Assembly: GCF_000002995.4 (NCBI RefSeq) | Contig: NW_025062285.1 | Location: 310,001 to 374,000 of the forward strand | DNA: 64,000 bases | DNA from: Brugia malayi | Lineage: Eukaryota; Nematoda; Chromadorea; Rhabditida; Onchocercidae | Direction: 5' to 3' | Part shown: positions 1-13,697 of the stretch, in pieces | Layout of the letters: the number at the start of each line of letters is the position of its first letter | Position numbering within the stretch: the stretch's first letter is position 1 | The notes under the pieces: model-generated | The model's database searches: none | Seen by the model: the letters and a program-made list of their open reading frames with translations, nothing else | Told to the model about the DNA's origin: nothing | Made by a program: the position numbers and the translations under genes

Positions 1-1968
1 AATTTATTTTCTTTTCAAACCGCCAAGTCTAGTGCTTCCAATGCTTCATGCTCAGCAAGTTTTCTTATCGTTTTGGTCTTTTAACCTAAATGTTTGACAA
101 TTGAAGTCAAAATTGTACAGAGAATATTTGTTTTAGGATTTTTTCTTTTACATCCATTCTAATTTAAAATTTATCAAAAATTTTGTAGTCTTTATTGGTT
201 AATAAGAAATGAAAGAATGTAAAGCTCATAATTTTCAATGCAATTTGGTAACTCAAGAGTACCTTTTTTTATTATCTATTTATTCTCATAAATTCTTCTA
301 AATAGTGTTTCAGAGTTTGATCGATGAGAAAGTTTATGAAGTGTTGAAACCTATGAAACATCCAGCAGTTCAGCGTTGTTCCGAATCTTTCGAAATCTCT
401 CCAGTGTCTTTTTCTCAAGTTTGTAAATTCCATTATTTATCTGAAACCGGAAGTTTTAATTAGAAATTCAAATTAATTAAAAATTCCTGAAAATTTTAAG
501 GTTTCAAATATTTTGTTATACTAAAGTTCTGAAGCCTAAAATTTAATTTGATAAAAAAAAGCTTATTTAATTCATGAAATTTTGTATATAAACATACAGT
601 TATTTCAACTTCAGAGTTCTGGTGCGAAATTATTGAATTGTTTAAAAACTTCAAAAACTACCGATCAGGCAGTTCCTTTTAGCACTAATGATGTAAGTAT
701 TTTTCTTGATAAATATTTCGCTTTAATGATCGCAATTATTTTTCTTCAAAGAAAAAAAAATATCTAAACGTTTGCTTAGTAACTGCTTGTTTTATGTAAC
801 AGAATAGTTGGTTTACTGTTTGCCATTTTACATTTATGATCAAAATGTTTTGTTGACTGACAACTATTTCGAAAAGCCATTTCGAGCATTATTATTGAAG
901 CACAGCAGATTATCATTTGTTACAAAATTATATCGAATCTCTTTTTAAGATGGAAATAGTAGCCACTCAGCCTATTGTGGATTTATCATCAGCGACACAG
1001 TTTAGTACAGTGTCCGACAAAAATTATGGACAAGAAAATAGACGAAGTGTGGTTGGTGATTATTTTATGCTTTTTCTATTTTTATAGGGACATATCAGAA
1101 ATCTATCGATAGTTTTCGCATTGTTTTGCCTTATAACGAAGATTAATGCCTTAAAGTGATGTGCTTTATTTGAATGATATGCATTGTCCTTCGAAACATT
1201 ATAACTCTTCTTCCTTTCTAAGTGATACTAAAGAATTTTGAATTTAATCAGGATCCTTCCTGATGTTGGGACAACCAGAATCCTTCCTGCATTATGTATA
1301 TGTTGTCTCTAAGAATGAGCATCGTCAACCCTTAAGCATCAGCTTTAATTTTTTTTATTATTTTGAAACTTCTGGTAATATTATTAATTGCCTTTCACCA
1401 ATTCTGCGTCATTAACACTCTCAGTGTATGGGTAATCCGATTTAATTGTGTGAGAGAATTATACTAAGTCAGAAGTCAGAAGATAGAATTTCAAAAATTC
1501 AGTTATGCTAATTTTTGGTTTTTGTAAGGATGTCCAAACTGAGTACTGCTTATCGATCAGCGATCTATTGAATGATTCATCATTACTTGAGGAATATTTG
1601 ACGGCAAAACTTAAGGACCATCAGTTCATGCAACTCGTTGAGAAGTGTTCACAAGTTTATAACACAGTTTTTTATACAAGGAGAGGTTGCTTTCAATGTT
1701 TTCTATCTTTCACGCTCCAGTTTTTAATTCCATTTTTCCGGTTTTGTCAGCGGCATAGTTTGAAAGATAATTTTTCAACATTTATTCAAAAAATTTCTTT
1801 TTCTATTTTCTCAATGATATTCATTTTGTGATCATCATGATAAGATATATTTTCTTGCTGAAATTATTTCGATGATATTGAATGCTGCATAACCTTTCAG
1901 CTGTATCTGATAATACGTCTTCCATCGAAGCAGCGATTCCTACAAAAATGCGACATTTCAACAAATAA
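1..1968 (+). CDS. 3' end of an unrecognised multi-exon gene (partial)
   Basis: Six exons join in one continuous frame: <1-58, 314-418, 615-692, 950-1051 (or -1055), 1529-1685 (or from 1503) and 1901-1968, ending in TAA. The main support is phase agreement at every junction plus good splice sites (acceptors GTTTCAG, CTTCAG and CTTTCAG; donors GTTTGT and GTAAGT). The junction near 1051-1529 is ambiguous. Donor GTTGGT with a TTGTAAG acceptor gives ...RRSV/DVQTEYC; donor GTGATT with an ATTCAG acceptor adds about ten residues. The last 90 or so residues include an acidic-hydrophobic stretch (SISDLLNDSSLLEEYL), then LTAKLKDHQFMQLVEK, and end in IPTKMRHFNK. The middle is Ser/Thr/Gln-rich and looks disordered. 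I do not recognise the family. The 5' part lies outside the window. No AATAAA is seen close to the stop; the nearest clear ones are near 2688-2702. Confidence 0.55.
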
Positions 1969-4900
1969 TGAATTGATCGTTATTTCATGTAATGAAGTAA
2001 TTAGTAATAATTTGAACTGCTTAGTGATTAGTAATGATTTATATACATTATTCTAGTAACTTATGTATCTCACAAATTGTCATAAATGCCACACAGTTAT
2101 ATTCGTTGAGTATTTAATCAAGATTTGTCCTTTTAAAAAATTATATTATTTACTAAAGAAAAAATTCATTACATTTATTATGCTAGGTTTCATTTAGTTT
2201 TATGCCTAGTTTTCTACTAATGAATTCTATTAATTGGAACTGCTCAGATATTCTAGATTTAGATTAGTGGCTTGACGGTTTTGATTAAAAAAGTGACTTG
2301 AACTATGTATTGACTGTGAATTTTGGCCTTCTTTTTAAATTTGATCATTTTAGTTAGTTCCTGTTTTACTTTCTAATTAATTCATTTTCAGGGTTTAGAA
2401 TGGCAAACGGAATTTGCTAGGCTAATAATAATGCTTTCTGTGAAGATTGTGTATTTTACAAATCAACGTGTTCTATTCAAGATTTTTTTGATATTTCTGT
2501 AATATTCATCCATTTTAATTTGATCGGTTTTACTGTTTTTTTTTTTTTTTTTTTCTTTTTTTCCGAGATCGTTGGACTTAATTTTGACTTTTTCGGTCAA
2601 AATTCTAATTTATTGGACCGATAATAATCCAATTCATACTGTTGTGTATTATATGCTTTTAATCTTGTTGTTCTTCTCAGTCTGTTTAATAAATGATAAA
2701 TAAAATTGAAGTTGTGAAAACAACAAAATTTTTTTTGCCACAAATATTCGTATAGTTTGCTATCCTTTACTAGATGAAATAGAAATCATTAACCATAAAA
2801 GGAATGAATGTAAATCAACTGTTAGCATTAATGATTTCCTTTTCCATTATCAGTCATTTCCTTTCTTTTTTTTTTTGAAAAGATTAAAGCAAATGAAGGA
2901 AGAAAGAGGAAGTGAGCTATTTTTCATCCTTAGTTTATTTCATTTTAGGCTAATTTTCTGGCTTAAATTTATTAGAATCAATGGTTAAAGCATTATTTTT
3001 TTGATGCCATCGTTTGTTTATCTATTGATATATTTCGGTAGCATACCTCAATCATTTTATTTTACCTTTTGATTCTTTTTTTAAATTGTTCCGGATTTAC
3101 TCGAACTATTTTCTTCCTGATAGAACGTTTCAAAACTGCTAGCACTCAAAAATAGCAAAAGTAAAAACAAACAGGAAGGACGAGTGAGAACATATTGAAT
3201 TAGCTGTTATTTATCATTCGTCAGTAAACTGATTCGTCTTATTTTGACATTCCGGATATCCTAAATCGTAAACACATTTTACAACAAACGTATGTATTTT
3301 AAACATTTTGCAATAAAAGGCAGTTTATATTTCTTACAAAAATTTCAGGCGATCCATTTTAAATTCATTCGTTACTGAAAACTGATTTCAATTTTTAAAA
3401 AAAAAAAAATAATAAAAATTGGTTTTAAGTTATTATAAAATTGGATTTGTTATTAAAAGGAAAAGTTCCAATTTTTTGGACAAAACTAGAATAAACATGA
3501 AATATTTCAATTGCAAATTAAACGAAATATAATTACAACTACTAAAATTGTTAATTTTCTACTACTTTAATATATTAATATTTGAAAGTTGAAAGTATCT
3601 CGTCGATCCATCGATAATTTCAACTACAATTAAATGAAATTGAAATGTATTTTTTAATCCTTTGTTTTTTTAATTTTTGAATAAATTTTGCTTTTTTATT
3701 ACAAAATTCTTTTTTAGTGATCAAAATTGAATTTTAATTAATTGTGTAGATTGAACAGAGTTATGCAAAGCGTAAGTGCAACCTTCTAATGAGAATTTTG
3801 TTTGTTGAAATGAAAGTGTTCAGATACATATATGAATTCTTCCGTTTTAAAAACACATTTCACTTCATTCGATGGAAGTTGAATTGAAATGAAATGAAAT
3901 TCTTTTTATGATTTTTAATGAAACAGGTAAAAGGATAAAGTTTAAAAGTGTCCTTTTGTTTCTCTCTTTTCCAATTTAAAGTAAAGGCAAAAATATGAAA
4001 AATTAAATATTGAAATTGCGACTTAAAATCTGAATATTTGCAAAAGTACCATTGAAATGAAAAAAAACCATTAAATATTCATTTCCAAAAAAAATTTTTT
4101 TTTTTTTTTTTTTTATTCTTTGTTGTGGAAATGAGAAAAAATCGTTTGCAAATTAAATTCAAGCATTAATTGTAATTGTATTTCTCTAAAATTTTATTCA
4201 AATTAAAATCACTTCTAAATGTTCATTGAAATGAAATTCATATTCTCATATTAGCAGAATATCTAACCTTCGCAGATTGTTTTACGCTTTTTTAAAATGA
4301 AATGACGCTTTCTTCAAATGAAAAATGCCTATTAATCTTATTTAATAGCCTATAAATTTTATGTATTTCTTTTTAAAAATGAATTTTACTCATAAATCTG
4401 ACATATATAACAATTGCACTCACAAATTATAGTTGTGCACCATTTTAAGTTCAATTGAATGGCAATAAAAGTGAAATCAAGCAATTCAGAATAAAACTGA
4501 AATTAAAAAGAAAAAGAAAAAAGTGAAAATAATTGTTTCACTTGAAACAATTGCTTAAATTAATGCAATTTAACGATTAATTTGTCACTTTTCTGTTTGT
4601 TTGTTTGTTTGTTTTTCTTTCTTCCTAATGTGTCCTAATTTGTTGGAAAAAAAAAAGTGAAAAGTTTGTAAAAAATGAGAACTTCGCGTAAATTCATTAA
4701 TAAAATTTAAATGGAATTAAAATTTAATTATTAAAAATTTGATAGGTTCTTTTCAAATTTTAGTTTTGGTACAAATTTTCATTTAAAAAACAAAAAAAGA
4801 CAAAGTATTTAGATTTTTTTTATTCACTTTTTTGATGAATTTTGCAACTTTCATTTAATAGCATATAATTTGTTATTCAATTAATTTTATTTTTTTCTTT

Positions 4901-6440
4901 TTGGATTTAATATTATCAAATTTCAATTTTCGATTTAAGTTTTATGAGTGAAAGAAATTTTTTTTTTCTTGCATAAATGCATTATTTTATTTCTTATAAC
5001 TTTTTTGTGTTCATTTTCACATTCATCACGCATTTTTATTTTCCGTTTTTCCTGAATGCATTATTTCTGGTTGTGATTAAAATGCACTTTTAGCATTTCA
5101 CATTTCAATAAAATATTACAAATAATAAGTTTAAACTGACAACGCTTTTCATGCTGAATAATTTCTTTTGTGATAATGCAATTAGTTATTTCGTTTCAAG
5201 TTGAGGAATTCTATTAATGATAAGCGTACACGTACACGTACGTATACTAAAATCAAAGCAAAATTAAAATTAACAAATTTGTATAATTGCTTAGTAAAGC
5301 GAATATCGTGGCATCCTTTCTGTTTAATTTTTATTTTAAATTTTGATTTCATATCTATTTATCAATTTATTTTATGACAATAAAATAAGAATAGTAAATA
5401 TTAATGGTTATTTCATTTCATTTCATTTCGTTTTTTTTTCTTTTTTTTAGATCTGCAATATTTGCAATAAACAATTGATAAGATTTATGATAAGAAAAAC
5501 AATAAAGGAAAATAAATGTTGTCGAAGCATTTATTTGTAATGAATAAAAAAAAAAAAATGGTTTGGAAGAATAAAATTTATGAAGAATGAAATTCAATAA
5601 AAAATCAAAAAATTAGAGTTTCAAAGCTTTAATCTTTTCTTTTTTAAATTTTGTTTCTTTTTTTGTGTTTTTTTTTTTTGAGTATTTTTAAGTTTTTTCT
5701 TTATTGTCTTATCCAAATATAAGTTATGTTGTAATTTCTTGAATAGCAGTAATTAAAATGAAACATAAAATGCAAATAAATATATTGAAAACTTATCTTA
5801 ATGCAACTTTTCAAAAACAAAAAAAACTACAAAATTCATTCATATTAAAATGAATAGTTTATTACAAATGTTTTCTAATATTTTAATTAATCATTTTGCT
5901 ATTAGTCTGTGAATTAATTTTGAAAATAATAAAAAATTTTTTGTAAATGGCAAAGATAGCAGTCCGTTTGGTTCAATTTTCCTTACAAAAAAGATTTTAC
6001 AATAAATTTTTGATTTGCTAACTGTTACGAATTGTTTACTTTAAAAACAGATTGTTTCATCTATCACAGATTATAAACAGAACAATAAGAGAAAATCATT
6101 GGATAATATTAACAAATTTAAAATTTTGCAACTTTTAAATCTTCAAAAAGGACTTTTTCTTTTTCTTTTTTATTTACAAAATTTGCATCACAAATGATTT
6201 TTCTAAATTTATGAAATTAAGTGGATTTTAAGCTATTTGATATTCCTAATGATAAATTATGCATAATACACTTGCGAACTTTCTTCTATTTCTATTTTTT
6301 TTGCACTAAAATGCTTACTAAAAAAGCGACGCTTATATGTGTGACAAATATTTTTTATATTTCTGATGCAATAACTGATAATAATAAATGAATAATAATA
6401 AATAATAAGTAGTAATAATAACAATAACGATAGTACTACC

Positions 6441-6487
<47 letters not shown>
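6441..6487. repeat. (AAT)n microsatellite
   Basis: About fifteen AAT units, flanked on the left by degenerate AAT/AAC-rich sequence from about 6380. The poly-Leu and poly-Ile reading frames on the minus strand are products of this repeat. Confidence 0.9.
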
Positions 6488-6488
<1 letters not shown>

Positions 6489-6999
6489 CAAGTCAATAAA
6501 TGTTTTCTCATCCAACAAAAAGAGATTATGAAAAAAGTTCAATTTTTGTTTTTTCAAGAAACCAATTTAGTTTTTCTTTTTTTTCAAAGTAATTCTAGCA
6601 ATTCCTTTTTATAGTAAGTACATAATTTAAGTTAGATAAGTTTCGAATTTCACATTAACAGTTGGTATGTAATTATATATATATATATGTATGTTTTCTC
6701 TTCGCTTTTTCTTCTACTTTTTAGTTTCAGATTTTTTTTAGTTTCGCAAACATTCCAACTGTTTGCCATCTGTTTCATTAATCTTTTTTTTTTCTATAAA
6801 TAATGAAAGAACAATTCAGTTGCTAAAAAGTTTTATTTTCCCTTTTCTCTTTTTTCAATTTGTATAAAATTTATAAAAAAATTAAAATTGATGAATGAAA
6901 GAAAAATACTGTAAAAGGAGATGAAATATAACAAAGTAGAATGAAAGAGACACATAAGAGTGAAGAAGAATCGAGAATGAGACTAAAGCGATCGAAAGT

Positions 7000-7125
7000 G
7001 GCAATAGTGGTGGTAGTAGTAGTAGTAGCAATAATGTGGTAGTGGCGGTGATGGCAGTGGCGGTGATGGCAATGGCAGAGGCGGTGGTGGCGCTGCTGGT
7101 GGCGGCGGTGTTTATATAAAAAAAG
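7000..7125 (+). promoter_or_regulatory. G-rich GGN-repeat island followed by a TATA-like box
   Basis: A GTA/GGTGGC-type trinucleotide-rich tract (7003-7110) with many GG doublets stands out in AT-rich surroundings. It is followed at once by TTTATATAAA (7111-7120). The next 150 bp are more GC-balanced than the neighbourhood. The order of a G-rich tract, a TATA-like box and balanced sequence could be a core promoter or a G-quadruplex-prone element. No coding exon was found just downstream, so the role is inference. Confidence 0.3.
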
Positions 7126-8298
7126 AAGGGCGGTCGATGGAGAAATTTTGTGAGCGCTATTGGTATGCTCGATTGAAGCCTATTTATCACTTGTAGTAGC
7201 ATTGGTATGACACGAAAGCACCTGTGGTTCTTTGAACTTTTTATCAATCGACGACAGTTGCTCTCAAACAAGCAACGACAAACCCATTTTCAGGGCCATC
7301 TGCTTTCTTTTTCTCTTCTCTTATCGAAATATTTAACTTTTTGATAAATATTTATACTGATTATCCATCATTCAGAATAAATTTGAAATTGCTTCCATAG
7401 TCAGTATTGAATTTGTTTTTTGCTTTTTGTTTTTGAAATGGACATTTTCATTAGCAGTTCTCCTCAAGCAATGTGTCCCTTCAACTTACTTTGCTACTAA
7501 CTTTCAATATTCTTGTTCAGTTGTGACCACTGAATTCAATAGAGCTTATGACATAGAAATGACCTAGTAATCGGTGTGACCTTGGTGACAACTAATAATA
7601 TTTCATCCATCATTTCTCAAACTTTCGATTTTTTAGCAGTTCAATGAAGCGTACCATTTAGGCACATTACAATCTCGAAAGTTTTTTTTTTCATTTTTTT
7701 TATTCAGTTTAAAAGTTAATTGGTTAACTTCGTGAAATGATGTCGTAATTGAAATATTTTTTTATTTATAATTAATTGCTATCAGTTGAAAGAGAATTCA
7801 AATCTTTGCAATTTAATTTTTACATTTCAAATTCATTTAATAAGTTCTTCTTATAATATTATTAGCATAGCGTTATCAGTGATTAAGAATTATCAGTGAT
7901 TAAGAAGGTGAAGGACAGAGGTAGTTAGAGAAGGAGAGGAGGGGAAAAGAACAAGAAGAGAAATTCAATACAAATAAACTCATTAATCAGAAAAAAAGAA
8001 AATAAACAAAAGACAATAATAAAAACTGTTTTCTTCCAAAATTACTAATTTGTTACTTTCATTTTTAATTTTAACACAATTAAGAGTTAAATGTGGAGAG
8101 GTTAAAATGAATGCATATTTAAAAAAGGTCAAGGGTCAACCGATCCCATATTTTTAAGTATTTGTTGACAATTAATTCCTTCGGAATGAATGGTTGTGCA
8201 AATATAAATGAAGTAGAACAGCTCATCGTCCTTTGCCCAAATGGATGGGAAATGGCATTAAGCAAACCATGCAAATGCTATTAACATTTCATTTCACC

Positions 8299-8370
8299 AT
8301 GTATGTATGTATGTGTGTATGTGTGTTTGTGTTTGTCTATGTATGTGTGTGCATGTATGCATGTGTATGT
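8299..8370. repeat. (TATG/TGTG)n microsatellite
   Basis: An imperfect tetranucleotide run (TATG, TGTG, TTTG). A short frame through it gives a Val/Cys-rich peptide of no significance. Confidence 0.85.
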
Positions 8371-9353
8371 CTTAGTGCATTTCAAATTTTTATTTTTTCA
8401 AGATTGATTAAATGCTTGAAATGAATTGCAAAAAAGTGAGCGTTGTATATTTTAAGGCATTGCATATTCTCCTTATCATTATTATCAGTTCGACTGAAAC
8501 ATGGAAGATGATCAGTTCTTCAGGAAAGGAAGATGATCAGTTCTTCAGGGAACCAAACCGGAAATAATATAGTAGTAATAATGGCAATAAGAATTCATAT
8601 ATTTGTACTTTATTTTAATATTGTAAGAATGTTAAAATATTGCAAAATATCGTCTCGTTTTGATAGCTTTTGTAGAGAGAAAAAGTGAAAGCAAATTTAT
8701 TACTTAAAAAGATTAAAAATATTTCACTTTTTAAATAATTTTATAATTCTAAGCCACTAAAGGCATAAATATAGATAGGCCCTTCTCATCTACTAAATTT
8801 CCTAGCATTTTCGGTTTCGATGATTAAAATTTGCCACTTAAACTTACTCGTTGATATTTAGCTACGCTTCAAGCAAATACTTTGAAATTCTCATCGCAAG
8901 TAATATCTAAATAAGTATTTTATTGATCATTCATAAATTGTCACTTTTTGTTCTTCTATGCTTTTTCAATTTCTATTATTAATTAAACCTAATTCTATTA
9001 CTAATTAAATTTTATTTTGCAAAAACTTTTTAAAATATGCGCAAATTATTGGTTGTTGATTGATTGTAATATCTGAAATTTTTGATATATGTTACTTCTT
9101 TTTAAAAGATGAAAAAAAAAAAAAAACTGTTTTGTTCGGAATAATTGGAAATAAGCGATAAAATCTATTAACAAAATTATTACGTATTAAAAAAAAAAAA
9201 AAATCTTTTTTAATAAGCAATTAAAATAAAATGGCAAATAAAAGTAGAAACGAAAAAAAGTTAATCATTTTATGGAAAATTATTGTCGTACATTTTGCAG
9301 CTTAATTAATAATAACAATAATAATAATTATTATTATTAATAACAATGATTAC

Positions 9354-9409
9354 AAATAATTTTGATATATATGCAAACAGTTTAGTTTGCATATATATCA
9401 AAAATTATT
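9354..9409. repeat. Near-perfect inverted repeat (hairpin)
   Basis: The left arm ends in TTTTGATATATATGCAAAC and the right arm begins GTTTGCATATATATCAAAA, separated by AGTTTA. The pairing is 19 bp without mismatch and continues for several A/T pairs with one bulged A. Just upstream (about 9309-9341) is a second, simpler AAT/ATT palindrome. It could be a MITE remnant, a cruciform-prone site, or (less likely) a small-RNA precursor. The 6-nt loop is short for a typical microRNA hairpin. Confidence 0.85.
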
Positions 9410-10747
9410 TTGACATTTATTCAGAAATATTAATAAAAACTAATTTTAATATTTTTTTCAACAAATGAAAAATGTTGCAACTTTCTTTGTTACCTTCTAC
9501 CATTGATTATTATCCTTTCATCCTTTTTCAAACATTTTCTTTCTGATTTTAAATTGTTCTTTCAAATTTGACAATAACAATTGCATTTCTTCCCTTTTGT
9601 CTTCTGCCTAATAATGTCTCTCAATTCAAATTGGATAAATTTAATTTAAATTAATGATCGAACAGCTTCTGTTACTAAAATTATAAACCATCGGAAAGTA
9701 ACGAATTTTTGCATCCCAAATATTTAACTAATAAGAAGGTCGAATTTAGTCAAACAATGAATAATTTTAACAGTTGTGAATGACAAAAATTATGCTATGA
9801 AAAGATTTTGGAAATTTAAAAGATAAAAATTATAAATTCGTAAAGTAAATATTTTTTTTCTTTATATTATTATTATTATTACTATTATAATTGAAAATAA
9901 TGATGAATTAAATTTTATTAATATGCAAGCGTTTATATGTACAATTTTATGTGAGTGGAAGAAACTAATAGCTATTAATTTTGTTTCAAATTCAAATTTC
10001 ATTCATAATTGCTATATTTTCATTTTAGACTTGGTAGTATTGATAAGCATTGGACATTGCTTTGTTAATGAGTTTATTTTATCATTTAAAAAAATTGAAA
10101 GAACGAATGAAAGAAAGGAAAAAAGCCAAATCGATTCTCTTTATTTTCTGTTTTTGAATGTTTAAACAAAATCGAAAATTTATATAATTGCATGTTTTGC
10201 ATCAAATTACAACAATTTTATACTAAAATTTTTACTAAAAATTCAGAAACTTAAATATCAATTGGAAAATTGATAAAAAATTGTTTTGCTAAATGATAGA
10301 ACGAATAAATTTTATATTAAAATAATTGAAAAAGTTTTTGAATTTCTAAAAAGAAAATTAATTAAAGAGAAGGAAATTATCAGATCAGAAATTTTACAAA
10401 AATATTTTATACAGAGAAGAAAAAATAGAATCAAACTTTTAACATTATGTTTTGATTGAAATTCTCTGATAGCTATTAATGTGATAAGAGAAATGCGATG
10501 ATCGCAATGTACAGAAAAACGAAAAACTTTTTAAATTCGAAAAGTATTTTTTTCTGTCTTTTTATTTGCAATTTAATAAATTAATTTAAATTTAAAATTT
10601 CATTGCGAAAAACAAAAACAATTCAATGTATATTCCCTTCAATATCAATTGCAAACCACTTCAAAAAATTGCATTTACATTGGTAAACAAATTTTTTTAC
10701 CCTAATTCTTTTCATTTCTCTTTGAATACTAACCATCATACATATTT

Positions 10748-10779
10748 GTGTATGTATGTATGTGTCTGCTAGTGTCTGT

Positions 10780-10817
<38 letters not shown>
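10748..10817. repeat. (TG)n microsatellite
   Basis: TATG-type start grading into about twenty TG units. Confidence 0.9.
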
Positions 10818-10820
<3 letters not shown>

Positions 10821-11940
10821 TACACATTTAAATTAGATCATTTTTAGTTTTATTTGTAGATTTCAAATGTAAAGTTTGTTTAAATCTATTTTTGAGCTTA
10901 AAGTATAGAATTTATTGAGCATAACAAAGTAATTTATAATAATTTTTCATTTCTCATTTAGACAAACCAATCTATTTGACTATTTTCTTTGGATTGATTT
11001 ATTTTTCTTTTATTCGTTTCGAGAAATAATAACAATAACAAATAAACAAATAAAAAAGAAAGAAAAGATAACAATTTACTTTTATAACTAAAATCCATAA
11101 TTTTCCTTTCTTTTTTCCCATTCTCATTAACTTATGCAAATTGTTTACACATTAAGTAACAGCGAGAACTTTCATTCTTTTTTCATCTTTCATCGTACAA
11201 TAATATGAAATAAACGATGAAATATGCCAAAATTCCTCATAAATTTGCATATTACCCTACCGTAACCAAAGGTGACAAATCAGTGTCCCCAATTTAATAC
11301 TTTTATGCTAACTAATATTTTAATTAGCAATTAAGGAAGCACGCAAGTTGCATAAGTGTGTGTTGACTGACAGTCATTTATTTATATTAAACTATGCATA
11401 AGTATTAGTTTTCTCTTATAATACACTTAAATTAGTTTACATTGTAATATTTTCATTTATCATAGATTATAACTTTATTTTGAATTAAAAAATGAATAAA
11501 ATTTAAGTGACATAATCTGAAGTGATGATAACAAAAATAAGAATGTACTGATAAATATATCAGAAACATCAATATTATATACATATTTTCATATAAACTT
11601 TATTTATATAACCTTAAAAATTTATCAAACTTTATTATTATTGTTATCATTATTCCGTCACTATATTTTGTTATATTTAACCCAATTAGTTGCATCATAT
11701 GTGATATCATTTCATCCAGTCATACCTGTATTATACTATAAACAAAGAGAAGGAAACGAATACCTTTGCACTTGCACAGGACATTCTATCTGTTTGGTAG
11801 TGTCAACCATCTGAAATGCTTCCAATTAATTCCTTTCATCCAATATTAGTTGATTAGTTCCTCAGCAAATGATCACTCATCCTCTTCCCTTCAACACATT
11901 CCCTTCATTCCTTCTCAATTTTTTTTCAGCTCTTTTTATT

Positions 11941-12058
11941 GTCTGTCACCTTCCTCCCATACTGTCTGTCACCTTCCTCTCATACTGTCTGTCACCTTCC
12001 TCTCATACTGTCTGTCACCTTCCTCTCACACTGTCTGTCACCTTCCTCTCACACTGTC
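11941..12058. repeat. 23-bp pyrimidine-rich minisatellite
   Basis: Five copies of a unit beginning GTCTGTCACCTTCCTCTCAT, one strand almost free of G outside the TGT core. Copies differ by C/T or T/C changes. Three overlapping plus-strand open frames here are shadows of the repeat. Confidence 0.9.
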
Positions 12059-12168
12059 CTTCCTTCCTTCCACTGTCACATTGTCAACATTTGCATTGCT
12101 GCTTCTCTTCCATTGAATATCGTAATTAGCATTATTTCAGCATACAATATAACTCAAATATAATAAAA

Positions 12169-12245
12169 TACACACACACACACATACACACACACACACA
12201 TACACACACATACACACACATGCATACACATACACACATACATGT
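12169..12245. repeat. (CA)n / CACATA microsatellite
   Basis: CA dinucleotides interrupted by TA and TG. Confidence 0.9.
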
Positions 12246-12517
12246 ACAACGATGAAAACTGTTGAAAGGAAGATGAAAGTAAGGGATGAAATGGGATGGG
12301 AAAGGTTGTTAATAGGCCTATAAAAGAGTAGAAAGTGTGTGTGAATTGAAGAGAGGAAGACATTGGCAGGGAAATTTGAATTGTTTAGAAAAATGTTTGA
12401 TGTTTGTATCGAAAATCAAAAATTGCGTCATAATGGAAGAAGAAGTATAATGATGGATGCAAGCATGCATATGTACCCATTATGTTAATTAATTCAATTC
12501 TTCTTTCTCTTTCCCCG

Positions 12518-12652
12518 AAAGGAAGGGCAGGCAACGGCGGGAAACCCGGAGGCAAGGAATAAAGGAAAGGGAAGGGTTTCGTATGTTATTGGTAATGTTG
12601 ACAATGCCTTTGCTACCCGGCATTTGCTACCCGGCGTTATTGGTTCCTGTTT
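12518..12652. other. GC-rich island with a short direct repeat
   Basis: An isolated GC-rich stretch contains CGGCGGGAAACCCGGAGGC, a possible small hairpin (CGGGAAACCCG), and two adjacent copies of TTTGCTACCCGGC at about 12609-12635. It is flanked by AT-rich DNA and lies about 2.7 kb upstream of the PDE8 start codon. No convincing reading frame or RNA gene was recognised. It may be a promoter-proximal element, an untranslated exon or a mobile-element scrap. Confidence 0.35.
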
Positions 12653-12779
12653 ATTCAATGTTCCATTTCATTCTCGACGCTCTTTTCTCCTTTCCATCAC
12701 TCTTCATTTCACTATCATAACTCCTCTAATAACTTATTTCATTTATACTATTCCTTTTTTTGCATTACTCTTATTATCA

Positions 12780-13240
<461 letters not shown>

Positions 13241-13477
13241 ACTTTATCGTCTATTTATTTAGCAAAACAATAATACTTATCATTTCATATGCTTTAATAT
13301 TTCCTTCTTTTTTTCTACATATTTCTTCCATTCTTTATTTAATATTAGAAAATTTTATTATCATTTGGAAAGTTATTAGAATATTTATTAACTAAAAGAG
13401 AAGGATTAGAGTGCTAAATTAAAATAGAATTTAATGGAAATTATCCTTTCAAGTGAATCATTCTCGAAACAGCATGA

Positions 13478-13697
13478 TTATATGCATGCGCATGCAGCTG
13501 CATTTGTGTAATTCTCGAAATGATACAATTGGATGATGCATGCGTGCAGTTGCATGCAAAATGATGTACGGAATGTACAGTTTAGCTAATGTATACATGT
13601 GCAGTTGCACTTGAAACAAGTTTTGAATGATACTTGCATATGCAGCTGCACCTAGAATGATGCATTTTTGAGTAGTGCATGCATTTGCAGTTGCTAA
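13478..13697. promoter_or_regulatory. Cluster of five diverged palindromic TGCA / E-box elements
   Basis: Five related elements lie at about 13482, 13534, 13590, 13634 and 13676, roughly 42-56 bp apart: ATGCGCATGCAGCTGCAT, ATGCGTGCAGTTGCAT, ACATGTGCAGTTGCAC, GCATATGCAGCTGCAC and GCATTTGCAGTTGC. Each holds GCAGYTGC, with an E-box core (CAGCTG, CAGTTG), next to a GCAT half. The intervening sequence is diverged (ATGAT/GAAT words recur), so this is either an old tandem array kept only at the core or a binding-site cluster. It is about 1.65 kb upstream of the PDE8 start codon. Confidence 0.4.
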
